From an uncultured Clostridium sp. (GTDB lineage Bacteria; Bacillota; Clostridia; Lachnospirales; Lachnospiraceae), in assembly GCA_900538475.1 (NCBI GenBank), contig UPYT01000024.1, forward strand, positions 1-54,991: a DNA stretch of 54,991 nucleotides, given 5' to 3'. Below the pieces are notes generated by a model, which was given only the letters and a program-made list of their open reading frames with translations, was not told the origin of the DNA and did not search any database. Shown here piece by piece: positions 1 to 8,005 of this stretch (position 1 is the stretch's first letter; each line of letters starts with the position of its first letter). The position numbers and the translations under genes are program-made.

Positions 1-2
1 AC

Positions 3-69
3 ATCGGAGGAATCTCCGATGCTTCTTGTTCGGCTTTGCCGGACAAGAAGATGCCGTCCTGAACAGTTA
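3..69. repeat. Intergenic stem-loops and a 14-base motif shared with 23880-23893
   Basis: Two adjacent hairpins lie upstream of holB. The first has 7-base arms at 3-9 and 14-20. The second has 13-base arms at 22-34 and 38-50 with one wobble and a TTT loop. They are followed by GTCCTGAACAGTTA at 56-69, which recurs exactly at 23880-23893 beside another palindrome. There is no T-run after either stem, so this is not a standard terminator. A dispersed palindromic intergenic element is possible, but two partial copies do not prove it. Confidence 0.45.
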
Positions 70-79
70 TACAATTTCC

Positions 80-108
80 TATACAGAACCCTGAATCTGT
101 GATATACT
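80..108 (+). promoter_or_regulatory. Weak candidate promoter for holB
   Basis: TATACA at 80-85 and TATACT at 103-108 are 17 bases apart, a sigma-A-like arrangement with a weak -35 box. It lies 45 bases before the holB start. This is inferred from spacing only. Confidence 0.3.
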
Positions 109-152
109 TTCACATAAGATAGAAATTCAGAACAGATTGTGAGGTGCAGGCC

Positions 153-1142
153 ATGTTAAGCTTCCATGATATTATTGGACATGAACAGATAAAAGAACAT
201 TTTCAAAAGGCCATTGCGAATAATAAAGTGTCTCACGCCTATATCCTGACAGGAGAAGCAGGGATGGGAAGGAAGTCTCTGGCAAATGCATTTGCGCTGA
301 CGCTTCTTTGCGAAAAAGGGAAAAGCGAGCCCTGTATGGAATGTCATGCATGCAAACAGGTATTAAGCGGAAATCACCCGGATTTGATTTATGTAGAGCA
401 TGAGAAACCGGGCAGCATTGGTGTGGATGATATCAGAAAGCAGATCAATGACACGATTATGGTACGGCCTTACAGCAGCTATTATAAGATTTATATTGTA
501 GACGAGGCAGAGAAGATGACTCAGCAGGCGCAGAATGCCCTGCTGAAGACCATAGAAGAGCCGCCGTCCTATGCGGTTATTATTCTTCTGACAACCAATC
601 AGGATGCGTTTTTGCCGACAATTCTTTCCCGGTGTGTTCAGCTGAAGCTGAAGCCTCTAAAGGATTTTGTAGTGAAAAGTTATCTGACAGAGCATATGCA
701 GATTGCGGAAGCAGATGCAGATATTTATGCGGCGTTCGCCAGGGGAAATCTGGGACGGGCTATTGCGCTGGCATCTTCTGAGGATTTTAATTTGATGCGG
801 CAGGAGGTTCTTCATCTGCTGAAGCATGTGAAGGATGCAGATATTTCCGAGCTTCTGGATTATATCCGAAAACTGAAGGAGGATAATCTGGATATTTATG
901 AATGTCTTGATTTTATGCAGCTGTGGTATCGGGACGTTCTGCTTTACAAAGTGACGAAGGATATCAATCTGCTGGTCTTTAAGGATGAGTACCGGTCGAT
1001 CAATGAAATCAGCCAGGTAAGCGGCTATGACGGGCTGGAGCAGATTTTGGATGCCATAGACAAGGCAAGAGTGCGCCTGGATGCCAATGTCAATATGGAT
1101 CTGGCAATGGAGCTGATGCTTCTGGTAATGAAGGAGAATTAG
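153..1142 (+). CDS. holB: DNA polymerase III delta' subunit
   Basis: Clamp-loader subunit that helps place the beta sliding clamp on primed DNA. The 329-residue protein starts FHDIIGHEQIKEHF and has a P-loop-like TGEAGMGRKSLA segment. It also has a cysteine cluster (CEKGKSEPCMECHAC) typical of the clamp-loader zinc module, an IVDEAEKM Walker B region, and the SRC motif (TILSRCVQLKLKPL). A GTG at 144 extends the frame, but GAGGTG at 141-146 is well placed for ATG 153, so that start is used. It is followed closely by ricT, as in the Bacillus holB-yaaT order. Assignment rests on motif recognition. Confidence 0.95.
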   Translation: MLSFHDIIGHEQIKEHFQKAIANNKVSHAYILTGEAGMGRKSLANAFALTLLCEKGKSEPCMECHACKQVLSGNHPDLIYVEHEKPGSIGVDDIRKQINDTIMVRPYSSYYKIYIVDEAEKMTQQAQNALLKTIEEPPSYAVIILLTTNQDAFLPTILSRCVQLKLKPLKDFVVKSYLTEHMQIAEADADIYAAFARGNLGRAIALASSEDFNLMRQEVLHLLKHVKDADISELLDYIRKLKEDNLDIYECLDFMQLWYRDVLLYKVTKDINLLVFKDEYRSINEISQVSGYDGLEQILDAIDKARVRLDANVNMDLAMELMLLVMKEN

Positions 1143-1157
1143 AAAGAGGTAATATAG

Positions 1158-2066
1158 ATGATAAAGGTAATAGGAGTCCGGTTCCGGAATGCAGGAAAGA
1201 TTTATTATTTTTCTCCCGGAAATATGGAGATTAAGACGGGTGATCATGTGATCGTGGAGACAGCCCGCGGAATTGAATATGGATATGTGGTTCTGGGCAG
1301 CCGCGACGTAGAGGAAAGCAAGGTGATCCAGCCGTTAAAATCTGTAATTCGTATGGCAACGAAGGACGACAAAAATAAAGAGCAGCTGAACCGGGCCAAG
1401 GAAAAGGATGCATTTAAGATCTGTCAGGAAAAGATCCGCAAGCACAATCTGGAAATGAAGCTGATCGATGTGGAATATACCTTTGATAATAATAAAATTC
1501 TGTTTTATTTTACAGCAGATGGCCGGATTGATTTCCGTGAGCTGGTAAAGGATCTGGCTTCTGTGTTTAAGACCAGAATTGAACTGCGTCAGGTAGGCGT
1601 TCGGGACGAAACAAAGATTGTAGGAGGCGTAGGCATTTGCGGAAGGGCTTTATGCTGCCATTCCTATCTGACTGAGTTTATTCCTGTATCGATCAAGATG
1701 GCAAAGGAACAGAATCTTTCTCTGAATCCGACCAAGATTTCCGGTGTCTGCGGAAGATTGATGTGCTGTCTGAAAAACGAAGAAGAAACGTATGAATATT
1801 TAAACAGCAAACTTCCAGGTATCGGAGATTATGTAACAACCGATGACGGTTTGAAAGGCGAGGTTCAGAGTGTGAATGTTCTGCGCCAGCTGGTTAAGGT
1901 GATCGTGGTTGTGGAAAAGGATGAGAAGGAGATTCGGGAGTACAAGGTAGAGCAGCTCAAATTTAAACCGAGACGGAAAAAGGGAAGAGTTGAGGTTGAG
2001 GATTCTGAGCTGAAGAAGCTGGAGGCTCTGGAGAAAAAAGAGGGTAAGTCAAAGCTGAATGAATAG
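1158..2066 (+). CDS. ricT: PSP1-domain protein, RicT (YaaT) family
   Basis: 302-residue PSP1-domain protein. In Bacillus the homologue RicT (YaaT) forms a complex with RicA and RicF that influences RNase Y-dependent mRNA processing, sporulation and competence. Two cysteine-rich stretches, GICGRALCCHSYLTEF and GVCGRLMCCLKNEEE, match the conserved cysteines implicated in Fe-S binding in that complex. The C-terminus is Lys/Glu-rich. AGAGG sits before ATG 1158, only 15 bases after holB, so the two are probably co-transcribed. The partner genes ricA and ricF are not in the window. Confidence 0.9.
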   Translation: MIKVIGVRFRNAGKIYYFSPGNMEIKTGDHVIVETARGIEYGYVVLGSRDVEESKVIQPLKSVIRMATKDDKNKEQLNRAKEKDAFKICQEKIRKHNLEMKLIDVEYTFDNNKILFYFTADGRIDFRELVKDLASVFKTRIELRQVGVRDETKIVGGVGICGRALCCHSYLTEFIPVSIKMAKEQNLSLNPTKISGVCGRLMCCLKNEEETYEYLNSKLPGIGDYVTTDDGLKGEVQSVNVLRQLVKVIVVVEKDEKEIREYKVEQLKFKPRRKKGRVEVEDSELKKLEALEKKEGKSKLNE

Positions 2067-2112
2067 AGAGAATACTGCAGAAAAAATGAATCGGAACGAG
2101 GAAGTATCAGGT

Positions 2113-2841
2113 ATGTGCCTGGAGGACGAGCGGATTGATGATCTGCAGAGAAATGGCTACCGGATCATTCAGAAAAAGAAGGGCTTTTGTTTTGGCATGG
2201 ATGCAGTCCTTCTGTCTGGCTTTGCAGCTGTGAAGGAAGGCGAGCGAGCTATTGATCTGGGAACAGGAACCGGAATTATTCCTATTCTTCTTGAAGCAAA
2301 AACAGAGGGAAAGGATTTTACGGGACTGGAGATTCAGCAGGAAATGGCAGATATGGCCAGGAGAAGCGTCGGCCTTAACAGCCTGGAGGACAGAGTAAGG
2401 ATTGTACAGGGCGATATCAGGGAAGCCAGCCGTCTTTTCGGCAAGGCTTCTTTTGATGTGGTTACGTCCAATCCTCCTTATATGAATGACAGCCACGGAC
2501 TGAAAAATCCGGATTTGCCCAAGGCGATTGCCCGCCATGAGGTGCTTTGTACTCTGGAGGATGTGGCGAGAGAAGCAGCACTGCTTTTAAAACCGGGCGG
2601 TCGTTTTTACATGGTACACCGGCCTCATCGGCTGGCTGAAATTATTACGGTTCTGAAGGAATATAAGCTGGAGCCTAAAAGGATGAAGCTGGTTCATCCT
2701 TTTGTGGATCGGGATGCCAATATGGTTTTGATCGAATCAGTACGGGGCGGCCGCTCTATGATGAAGGTGGAAGCACCTGTGATTGTATATCAAAAACCAG
2801 GAGTTTATACGGATGAGATTTATACCATATACGGATATTAA
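2113..2841 (+). CDS. tRNA1(Val) (adenine-N6)-methyltransferase-like protein (TrmN6/YabB family)
   Basis: SAM-dependent N6-adenine methyltransferase of the TrmN6 (YfiC/YabB) type, which modifies adenosine next to the anticodon of tRNA-Val in Escherichia coli. Visible motifs are the SAM-binding IDLGTGTGIIPILL and the catalytic NPPY motif in VVTSNPPYMND. The frame is open from ATG 2059, overlapping ricT, but GAGGAAG at 2098-2104 precedes ATG 2113, and family members usually begin near EDERIDDLQ, so 2113 (242 residues) is preferred. It lies between ricT and rsmI as in Bacillus. The precise tRNA target is inferred from family. Confidence 0.88.
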   Translation: MCLEDERIDDLQRNGYRIIQKKKGFCFGMDAVLLSGFAAVKEGERAIDLGTGTGIIPILLEAKTEGKDFTGLEIQQEMADMARRSVGLNSLEDRVRIVQGDIREASRLFGKASFDVVTSNPPYMNDSHGLKNPDLPKAIARHEVLCTLEDVAREAALLLKPGGRFYMVHRPHRLAEIITVLKEYKLEPKRMKLVHPFVDRDANMVLIESVRGGRSMMKVEAPVIVYQKPGVYTDEIYTIYGY

Positions 2842-2873
2842 AGCTGGAATATGAGAGAGGAGGCAGGAAGAAC

Positions 2874-3725
2874 ATGAGCGGAAAGCTGTATTTATGTGCG
2901 ACCCCCATTGGAAATCTGGATGATATTACGCTGCGGGTTTTGGAAACATTGAAAACAGCAGATCTGATTGCTGCGGAGGATACACGCCATACGATCAAGC
3001 TGCTGAATCATTTTGATATTAAAACGCCTATGACCAGTTATCATGAATATAACAAGGTGGATAAGGCAAGATATCTGGTAGGACAGATGCAGCAGGGCGT
3101 GAATATTGCTCTGGTAACAGATGCAGGAACGCCTGGAATTTCAGATCCTGGTGAAGAGCTGGTGCGGCAGTGTTATGAAGCGGGAATTTTAGTTACCTCT
3201 CTGCCTGGTCCGGCGGCCTGCATTACAGCTCTGACTCTTTCTGGGCTTCCTACAAGGCGATTTTGTTTTGAGGCATTTCTGCCAACGGATAAAAAGGAAC
3301 GCCAGTGGATCCTGGAGGAGCTGAAGCAGGAAACGAGAACAATGATTGTTTATGAGGCTCCTCACCATCTGGTGCGCACTCTGGAGGAGCTGGGGGCTGC
3401 TCTTGGAATGGAGAGAAGACTGACACTGTGCCGGGAGCTGACTAAGCGGTACGAGGAGGCGTATCAGGCCACCTTTGCAGAGGCTCTTCAAAGATTTGAG
3501 ACAGAGGAGCCGAAGGGTGAATGTGTGATTGTGATCGAGGGAAGAAGCATAGAGGATCTGAAACGGGAGCAGCAGAAATCCTGGGAGGAAATGAGCCTGG
3601 AAGATCACATGGAGGTGTATCTGACACAGGGAATGGATCGAAAGGAAGCTATGAAAAAAGTGGCGAAAGATCGCGGGATTTCCAAGCGAGATGTGTATCA
3701 GGGGCTGATGGAAAGGGACGAATAG
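2874..3725 (+). CDS. rsmI: 16S rRNA (cytidine-1402 2'-O)-methyltransferase
   Basis: 283-residue tetrapyrrole-methylase-fold enzyme that 2'-O-methylates C1402 in the decoding centre of 16S rRNA. The N-terminus LCATPIGNLDDITLRVLE and the AAEDTRHTIKLLNHF segment are characteristic. ALVTDAGTPGISDPGEELV and TSLPGPAACITAL form the SAM pocket. GGAGG lies 10 bases before ATG 2874. It is the last gene of the holB group and is followed by a clear terminator at 3744-3793. Confidence 0.95.
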   Translation: MSGKLYLCATPIGNLDDITLRVLETLKTADLIAAEDTRHTIKLLNHFDIKTPMTSYHEYNKVDKARYLVGQMQQGVNIALVTDAGTPGISDPGEELVRQCYEAGILVTSLPGPAACITALTLSGLPTRRFCFEAFLPTDKKERQWILEELKQETRTMIVYEAPHHLVRTLEELGAALGMERRLTLCRELTKRYEEAYQATFAEALQRFETEEPKGECVIVIEGRSIEDLKREQQKSWEEMSLEDHMEVYLTQGMDRKEAMKKVAKDRGISKRDVYQGLMERDE

Positions 3726-3743
3726 GAACAAAGAAAATATACA

Positions 3744-3793
3744 AGGTTTTGTATTGCCAGGAAGTATGGTTTCAGGCGGTGCAGAACCTTTTT
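3744..3793 (+). terminator. Rho-independent terminator after rsmI
   Basis: A 15-pair stem, including four G-T wobbles, joins 3744-3758 to 3775-3789 around a 16-base loop and runs into TTTTT at 3789-3793. It closes the holB-rsmI transcript. Confidence 0.75.
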
Positions 3794-3894
3794 GTAATTA
3801 TAAAAATAAGCATAGAATAAGAAACGTGGAAACTTGTCGCTTCTTCATGTATAATGAAAAGTAAATATATTTTTATATAGAGGATTCTACAATT

Positions 3895-5340
3895 ATGAAA
3901 AAACAACCGGGTATTATGTCTTTTTTTCTTTCTTTTTGCATTGCGTTATTTTTAATGGCTGTCTCTGTAATAGGAACTATGATTTATGAAATAAATGTAC
4001 AGGATCGTTTACAGCTTCAATTTCTTAATCGTATGGCATTATGTGATTCTATTTTTGCTGATTTATATCATATGGAGCAGGTATTTACAGAATTTGTACG
4101 TACACGTTCAGAAGATGGAATTGAAATTTATCTGGATTCCTGTCGTGTATTGGAGGAAGATTTGGCAGCATTCCAGAGGGTATGCGAAGGTGAATCTGTA
4201 ACAATGAATAATATCCGTCGATTAAATAATTTTAATATTTATCAGCAGGAGCAGATTAAAGAAAGTCTTGATACCCATTCCCCTTGGTATACTGTTTATA
4301 CGTATGTTCTTGATGGACTTAAAATGCATCAGCAGCAGGCACTGGAAATGTCTCAGACTGATATGACATATGCAAGGAAAGCTTATGAAACAGCATCAAA
4401 AACTTTGTCACGCAGAGTTTCTCTTGTAGCAGCATTATTTTCGGTAGCTGCGGTTGCAATGGGGGTTGTTCTGGTTCATTTTTCGATTGTAACGCGCAGA
4501 ATTCTTGGAAATATGACTACATACTTTAATCAGCTGGCCCATAGGAATTGGAATGTTCCGGATTTGGAAATTTCTCGATATAGAGAATTTACTTTAATTT
4601 CTCAAACGGCAAATCATATGAAGCAAGAGATCAGAGAGTATATTCGAGATATTAAGAATAAAGCTCGTCTTGAGAAACAATTGAATGAGGAAAGGTTGAT
4701 TAATGAAAAGCAACACGCAATGATGATTGCAGCACAGCTTTCTGCTTTACGTGCTCAAGTTAATCCTCATTTCTTGTTTAATTCTTTAAATTTAATTGGA
4801 GTAACTGCTTTGATTGGTGATTCTAAAATAGTAATGCAGATGGTAGAGGCAACAGGACGTATTTTACGTTATTCTTTGTATCATCAAGAGAGAATGACAG
4901 CTTTGGACGAAGAATTAGAAATTGTTGAACAATATCTTTTCTTGCAGAAATGTCGGTTTAATGATGCAATAGAAGCAGAAATTCATAATGATTTAGAAGG
5001 AGACGATATTCAAATTCCTACGATGTCTATTCAGCCAATTGTAGAAAATTGCTTTAAGCATGGATTCGGAAATAGAAAGAGTCTTCATATTCATATCTCA
5101 ATTACTTGGGAAGAAAATAAAGTTTCTATTTGTGTTACTGATAATGGAGTTGGATTTGAACCAGAAAAAGTATTAAAAAAGGATTGGGGCGGAATTGGAC
5201 TGTCGAATATACAGAAACGTTTGGAACTTCTTTATGGTCCGGAAAATGCGAAAATGGAGATTGCCAGTATACCTGGTATTAGCAGCAGTGTAACTTTGTT
5301 AATTCCTCAGGAGGTGTCCAATGAAAATATTAATTGTTGA
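3895..5340 (+). CDS. YesM-type sensor histidine kinase of the TRAP-sulfatase cassette
   Basis: 481-residue membrane histidine kinase. Transmembrane segments lie at about residues 8-31 and 175-199 and flank an extracytoplasmic sensor of about 145 residues with no recognised domain. A HAMP-like linker and coiled coil lead to the His_kinase (LytS/YesM) motif RAQVNPHFLFNSLN, with the likely phosphorylated His at about 292. The ATPase domain shows QPIVENCFKHGF and DNGVGF. It overlaps the response regulator by 20 bases. A TATAAT at 3850-3855 lies upstream with no good -35 box. Its codons are AT-rich compared with rsmI. A role in sensing the TRAP/sulfatase substrate is inferred from gene order. Confidence 0.9.
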   Translation: MKKQPGIMSFFLSFCIALFLMAVSVIGTMIYEINVQDRLQLQFLNRMALCDSIFADLYHMEQVFTEFVRTRSEDGIEIYLDSCRVLEEDLAAFQRVCEGESVTMNNIRRLNNFNIYQQEQIKESLDTHSPWYTVYTYVLDGLKMHQQQALEMSQTDMTYARKAYETASKTLSRRVSLVAALFSVAAVAMGVVLVHFSIVTRRILGNMTTYFNQLAHRNWNVPDLEISRYREFTLISQTANHMKQEIREYIRDIKNKARLEKQLNEERLINEKQHAMMIAAQLSALRAQVNPHFLFNSLNLIGVTALIGDSKIVMQMVEATGRILRYSLYHQERMTALDEELEIVEQYLFLQKCRFNDAIEAEIHNDLEGDDIQIPTMSIQPIVENCFKHGFGNRKSLHIHISITWEENKVSICVTDNGVGFEPEKVLKKDWGGIGLSNIQKRLELLYGPENAKMEIASIPGISSSVTLLIPQEVSNENINC

Positions 5341-6037
5341 AGATGAGCTTTTAGAATGTCGGGCAATGGTACAAATGGTACAGGACGGATTTCCCAAAGT
5401 GCAAAGTATCCTTACTGCTTCAAACGGAGAAATGGCTGTATCGATTGCCCTTCAGGAAAAGCCAGAATTAATTTTAATGGATATTAACCTTCCATTGTTA
5501 GATGGCCTTTCTGCAGCTTCGCAAATTCGTGAAAACCTTCCAGATATAAAAATTATTATTGTATCTGCCTATTCAGATTATGAGCATATGAGAGGTGCAA
5601 TTTTGAATCAGGCATTAGATTATTTAGTTAAGCCATATTCGATAGAATCTTTTCACGAAGCGGTGGAACGGGGGCTTTTACCAGCTCAAAAAGAGGAGCT
5701 GCTTTATGGAAAAGCAGGAACTATTCAAAAAGTCCAAAAATATTTAGAAGTACATTATTCTGAAAATATTACACTTAAGGATATTGCAGATGAAGTATGT
5801 TTAGAACGTTCATATCTAGGACGCTTATTCCGTGAAGAGAGTGGGATGACAGTGATGGGATATTTGAAAAATGTTCGAATTGCTCACGCAAAAAAGTTAC
5901 TTCTTCATGGAATGACGCCAGGGATAGTTGCTCAGAAGACAGGTTTTGGAGATCCTGCATATTTCGCAAAATCATTTAAGCAGGTTACAGGAATTTCTCC
6001 TGCTAAATACCGTGAAAGTGTTCATAAAGATTCTTGA
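5321..6037 (+). CDS. Short YesN-type response regulator, receiver plus AraC HTH
   Basis: 238 residues: a receiver domain (about 1-118) with acidic residues at LIVEDE, phospho-acceptor Asp54 in LILMDINLP, and KP in DYLVKPYS. An AraC-type DNA-binding domain follows (about 132-235), with IADEVCLERSYLGRLFREESG and KTGFGDPAYFAKSFKQVTGISPAKYR split across its two helix-turn-helix units. It lacks the long linker found in many YesN proteins of about 500 residues. AGGAGGTG precedes ATG 5321. It is probably the activator of the dctPQM-sulfatase genes just downstream. That target is inferred. Confidence 0.92.
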   Translation: MKILIVEDELLECRAMVQMVQDGFPKVQSILTASNGEMAVSIALQEKPELILMDINLPLLDGLSAASQIRENLPDIKIIIVSAYSDYEHMRGAILNQALDYLVKPYSIESFHEAVERGLLPAQKEELLYGKAGTIQKVQKYLEVHYSENITLKDIADEVCLERSYLGRLFREESGMTVMGYLKNVRIAHAKKLLLHGMTPGIVAQKTGFGDPAYFAKSFKQVTGISPAKYRESVHKDS

Positions 6038-6333
6038 AGTATGATTACATAATTTGAAAGTACATTTTCACATAAAAATATTGTATATAAGAACAGGGAA
6101 AAATGGACAAAAAAGATATAGAATAGTATCTAATTTGTCTATTTTTTGTGCAATAAAACATTTTTTGCACGATAAATATAAAGAAAATATAAAAAATATC
6201 GATTTTGTTATAGAAAGAGTCGATTTTATCTGTGGAAAATTACAAATTACATTGATAAAATGAATTTAACATAACAAGCGCGCACTTGTAAATAACGTAA
6301 AGAGATTTGTTTTATCATTTAGGAGGGTTTATC
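6038..6333 (+). promoter_or_regulatory. AT-rich regulatory region upstream of dctP
   Basis: 296 bases without a convincing gene. An inverted repeat GTGCAA (6148-6153) / TTGCAC (6165-6170) is embedded in two near-direct repeats of ATTTTTTG starting at 6141 and 6160, a layout compatible with AraC-type binding. A second small dyad ACAAG/CTTGT flanks GCGCGC near 6274-6289. A 69-codon open frame at 6054-6263 has no ribosome binding site and biased composition, and is not called. Assignment as the response-regulator target is inference. Confidence 0.4.
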
Positions 6334-7419
6334 ATGAAAAAACTTATGGCATTTTTCATTTCCTGTACACTAGCGGCTTCTTTAACAGCCTGTGGAGGCG
6401 GCAATTCTAATACGGAGCAGACAAAGACTTCGTCTGCGGCTGCAAATACAGCAGCTTCTTCAGATGCAGCGTCAGAAGCATCCTCTGAAGAAGCGCCGTC
6501 AGGTGATAATTATACTTTAAAATTTGCTCTTCAGAACGGAGAAAATCACCCTCTGTGTCAGGGAATCGCAAAATTTGGTGAAGTTCTAGAAGAAAAAAGT
6601 GATGGGCGATTTAAACTGGAACTTTTCTATAGTGGTTCATTGGGAGATAAAGCTACGACAGTGCAGGGACTTCAGACAGGAACTATTGATGCCGCTATGC
6701 TTATGAGCGGAGTTATTGCGGATTATGGCTGTGATGGGCTTGGAGTATTTACACTTCCATATTTGTTTGACTCAGTGGAGCACGCGCGAGCTTTTGAGAA
6801 GTCACCTGAAGGTCAGGCACTGCTTGATACAGTTCAGTCATCAGGAAGTTCTATGGTGTGCGTTGGGGCATATCAGGAATCTGCCAGAAACTATTTCTTT
6901 ACTGAAAAACGTGTAGAAAAGCCGGAAGATATGAAAAATATGCAGATTCGTTGTCAGGAAGGATCTATTTACTATGATGCTGTAGAAGCAGTAGGCGCCT
7001 TTGCACAATCCGTTGCATTTTCTGAATTATATAGTGCTCTTCAGTCTGGGGTTGTAGATGGAGCAGAGCAGCCATTATCTGGCTTTGTGAATAATGCATT
7101 TCAGGAAGTATCCAAGTATTATGTAATGGATCAGCATGAAATCAGCCCGAATCTTATCCTGTTTTCTGAAGCAACATGGAATCAGTTAAATGAACAAGAT
7201 CAGGAGTTAATAAAAGAATGCTTTGAGGAATCCATTCCGTTCTTTGAAGAATTGTCTGATGCCAAGGATGCGGAATATTTACAGACAATTAAAGAATCTG
7301 GAACAGAGGTAATTGAAGTCAATGTCAATGAATGGCAGGAGGCTTGCAGTAGCGTATATGATAAATATGGCGAGGAGTATGCAGAAATTATTTCTCAGAT
7401 TAAAAACACTTCTTATTAA
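6334..7419 (+). CDS. dctP: TRAP transporter solute-binding lipoprotein, DctP family
   Basis: 361-residue extracytoplasmic binding protein that captures an organic anion for a TRAP transporter. The signal peptide ends in a lipobox (SLTAC), followed by a Ser/Ala/Glu-rich linker to about residue 58. The DctP fold begins YTLKFALQNGENHPLCQG. The conserved Arg region is MQIRCQEG, and the family segment SALQSGVVDGAEQP follows. AGGAGGG at 6321-6327 fixes ATG 6334 rather than the upstream TTG 6307. Ligands in the DctP family are usually carboxylates or sulfonates, bound through the Arg, so a carboxylate or other acidic group on the ligand is likely. The ligand itself is not known. Confidence 0.93.
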   Translation: MKKLMAFFISCTLAASLTACGGGNSNTEQTKTSSAAANTAASSDAASEASSEEAPSGDNYTLKFALQNGENHPLCQGIAKFGEVLEEKSDGRFKLELFYSGSLGDKATTVQGLQTGTIDAAMLMSGVIADYGCDGLGVFTLPYLFDSVEHARAFEKSPEGQALLDTVQSSGSSMVCVGAYQESARNYFFTEKRVEKPEDMKNMQIRCQEGSIYYDAVEAVGAFAQSVAFSELYSALQSGVVDGAEQPLSGFVNNAFQEVSKYYVMDQHEISPNLILFSEATWNQLNEQDQELIKECFEESIPFFEELSDAKDAEYLQTIKESGTEVIEVNVNEWQEACSSVYDKYGEEYAEIISQIKNTSY

Positions 7420-7443
7420 TTTTTAAAATCTATGGAATGGGGG

Positions 7444-7481
7444 ATCGGTGGAGTATACTATACCTCCGCCGATTTTCTTTT
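7444..7481 (+). terminator. Intercistronic stem-loop, likely attenuator between dctP and dctQ
   Basis: A 10-pair stem (7444-7453 with 7464-7473, one G-T wobble) is followed by TTTTCTTTT. It sits between the binding-protein gene and the permease genes. Such partial terminators commonly raise binding protein over permease levels. That role is inferred from position and structure. Confidence 0.7.
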
Positions 7482-7504
7482 CCTGTCAGGAGGAATCATA
7501 TTAT

Positions 7505-8002
7505 ATGGAACAAAATATAGAAGAAAAACGGGAGTCTATTTTAGATCGAATAGCAGATATGATTTCCCGGTTTATGATAGTAATGTGTATTATGATATTT
7601 GCCGTTATGGTATTTTCTGTATCTTATGGAGTTTTGGGACGATATCTTCCGTTTATCAGGAATCCTCGGTGGACCCAGGAACTGGCAATTCTTTGTATGG
7701 TTTGGCTGTGCTTTCTGGGAGCTGGTTATGCAATTAAAGAAGGTCTTCATGTGCGTATGACAATTATTGAATTTTTGGTTCCTAAAAAAGCTGCAGCTTT
7801 TTTACACCGTCTTGCTTATGTTTTGCTTATGCTGGTAAATGTGATGTGGATAGTTTATGGAATCCAAATTTTGCATTTAACACAAAAGGCAAAAATGTCT
7901 GCAACAGGATGGCCAATGAGTACGATTTATCTTTCTGTTGTGATTGGAGGATTTTATGGAACAGCAATGTCTTTATATCGTATTTTGAAGGGAGGTTTTT
8001 AG
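7505..8002 (+). CDS. dctQ: TRAP transporter small permease, DctQ family
   Basis: 165-residue integral membrane protein with four predicted helices, the usual size and topology for DctQ. The family-typical RNPRWTQELAILCMVWLCFLG region follows the first helix. It pairs with DctM in the cytoplasmic membrane to form the transporter body. The frame is open from 7448, but AGGAGG at 7488-7493 points to ATG 7505. Only three bases separate it from dctM. Confidence 0.9.
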   Translation: MEQNIEEKRESILDRIADMISRFMIVMCIMIFAVMVFSVSYGVLGRYLPFIRNPRWTQELAILCMVWLCFLGAGYAIKEGLHVRMTIIEFLVPKKAAAFLHRLAYVLLMLVNVMWIVYGIQILHLTQKAKMSATGWPMSTIYLSVVIGGFYGTAMSLYRILKGGF

Positions 8003-8005
8003 GAT

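Noticed and set aside
6054..6263. 69-codon open frame between the response regulator and dctP
   Set aside because: No ribosome binding site, Ile/Lys/Phe composition of random AT-rich DNA, and it covers the likely regulatory region.
7432..7737. 101-codon plus-strand frame over the start of dctQ
   Set aside because: Shadow of dctQ, which has the proper family sequence and ribosome binding site.
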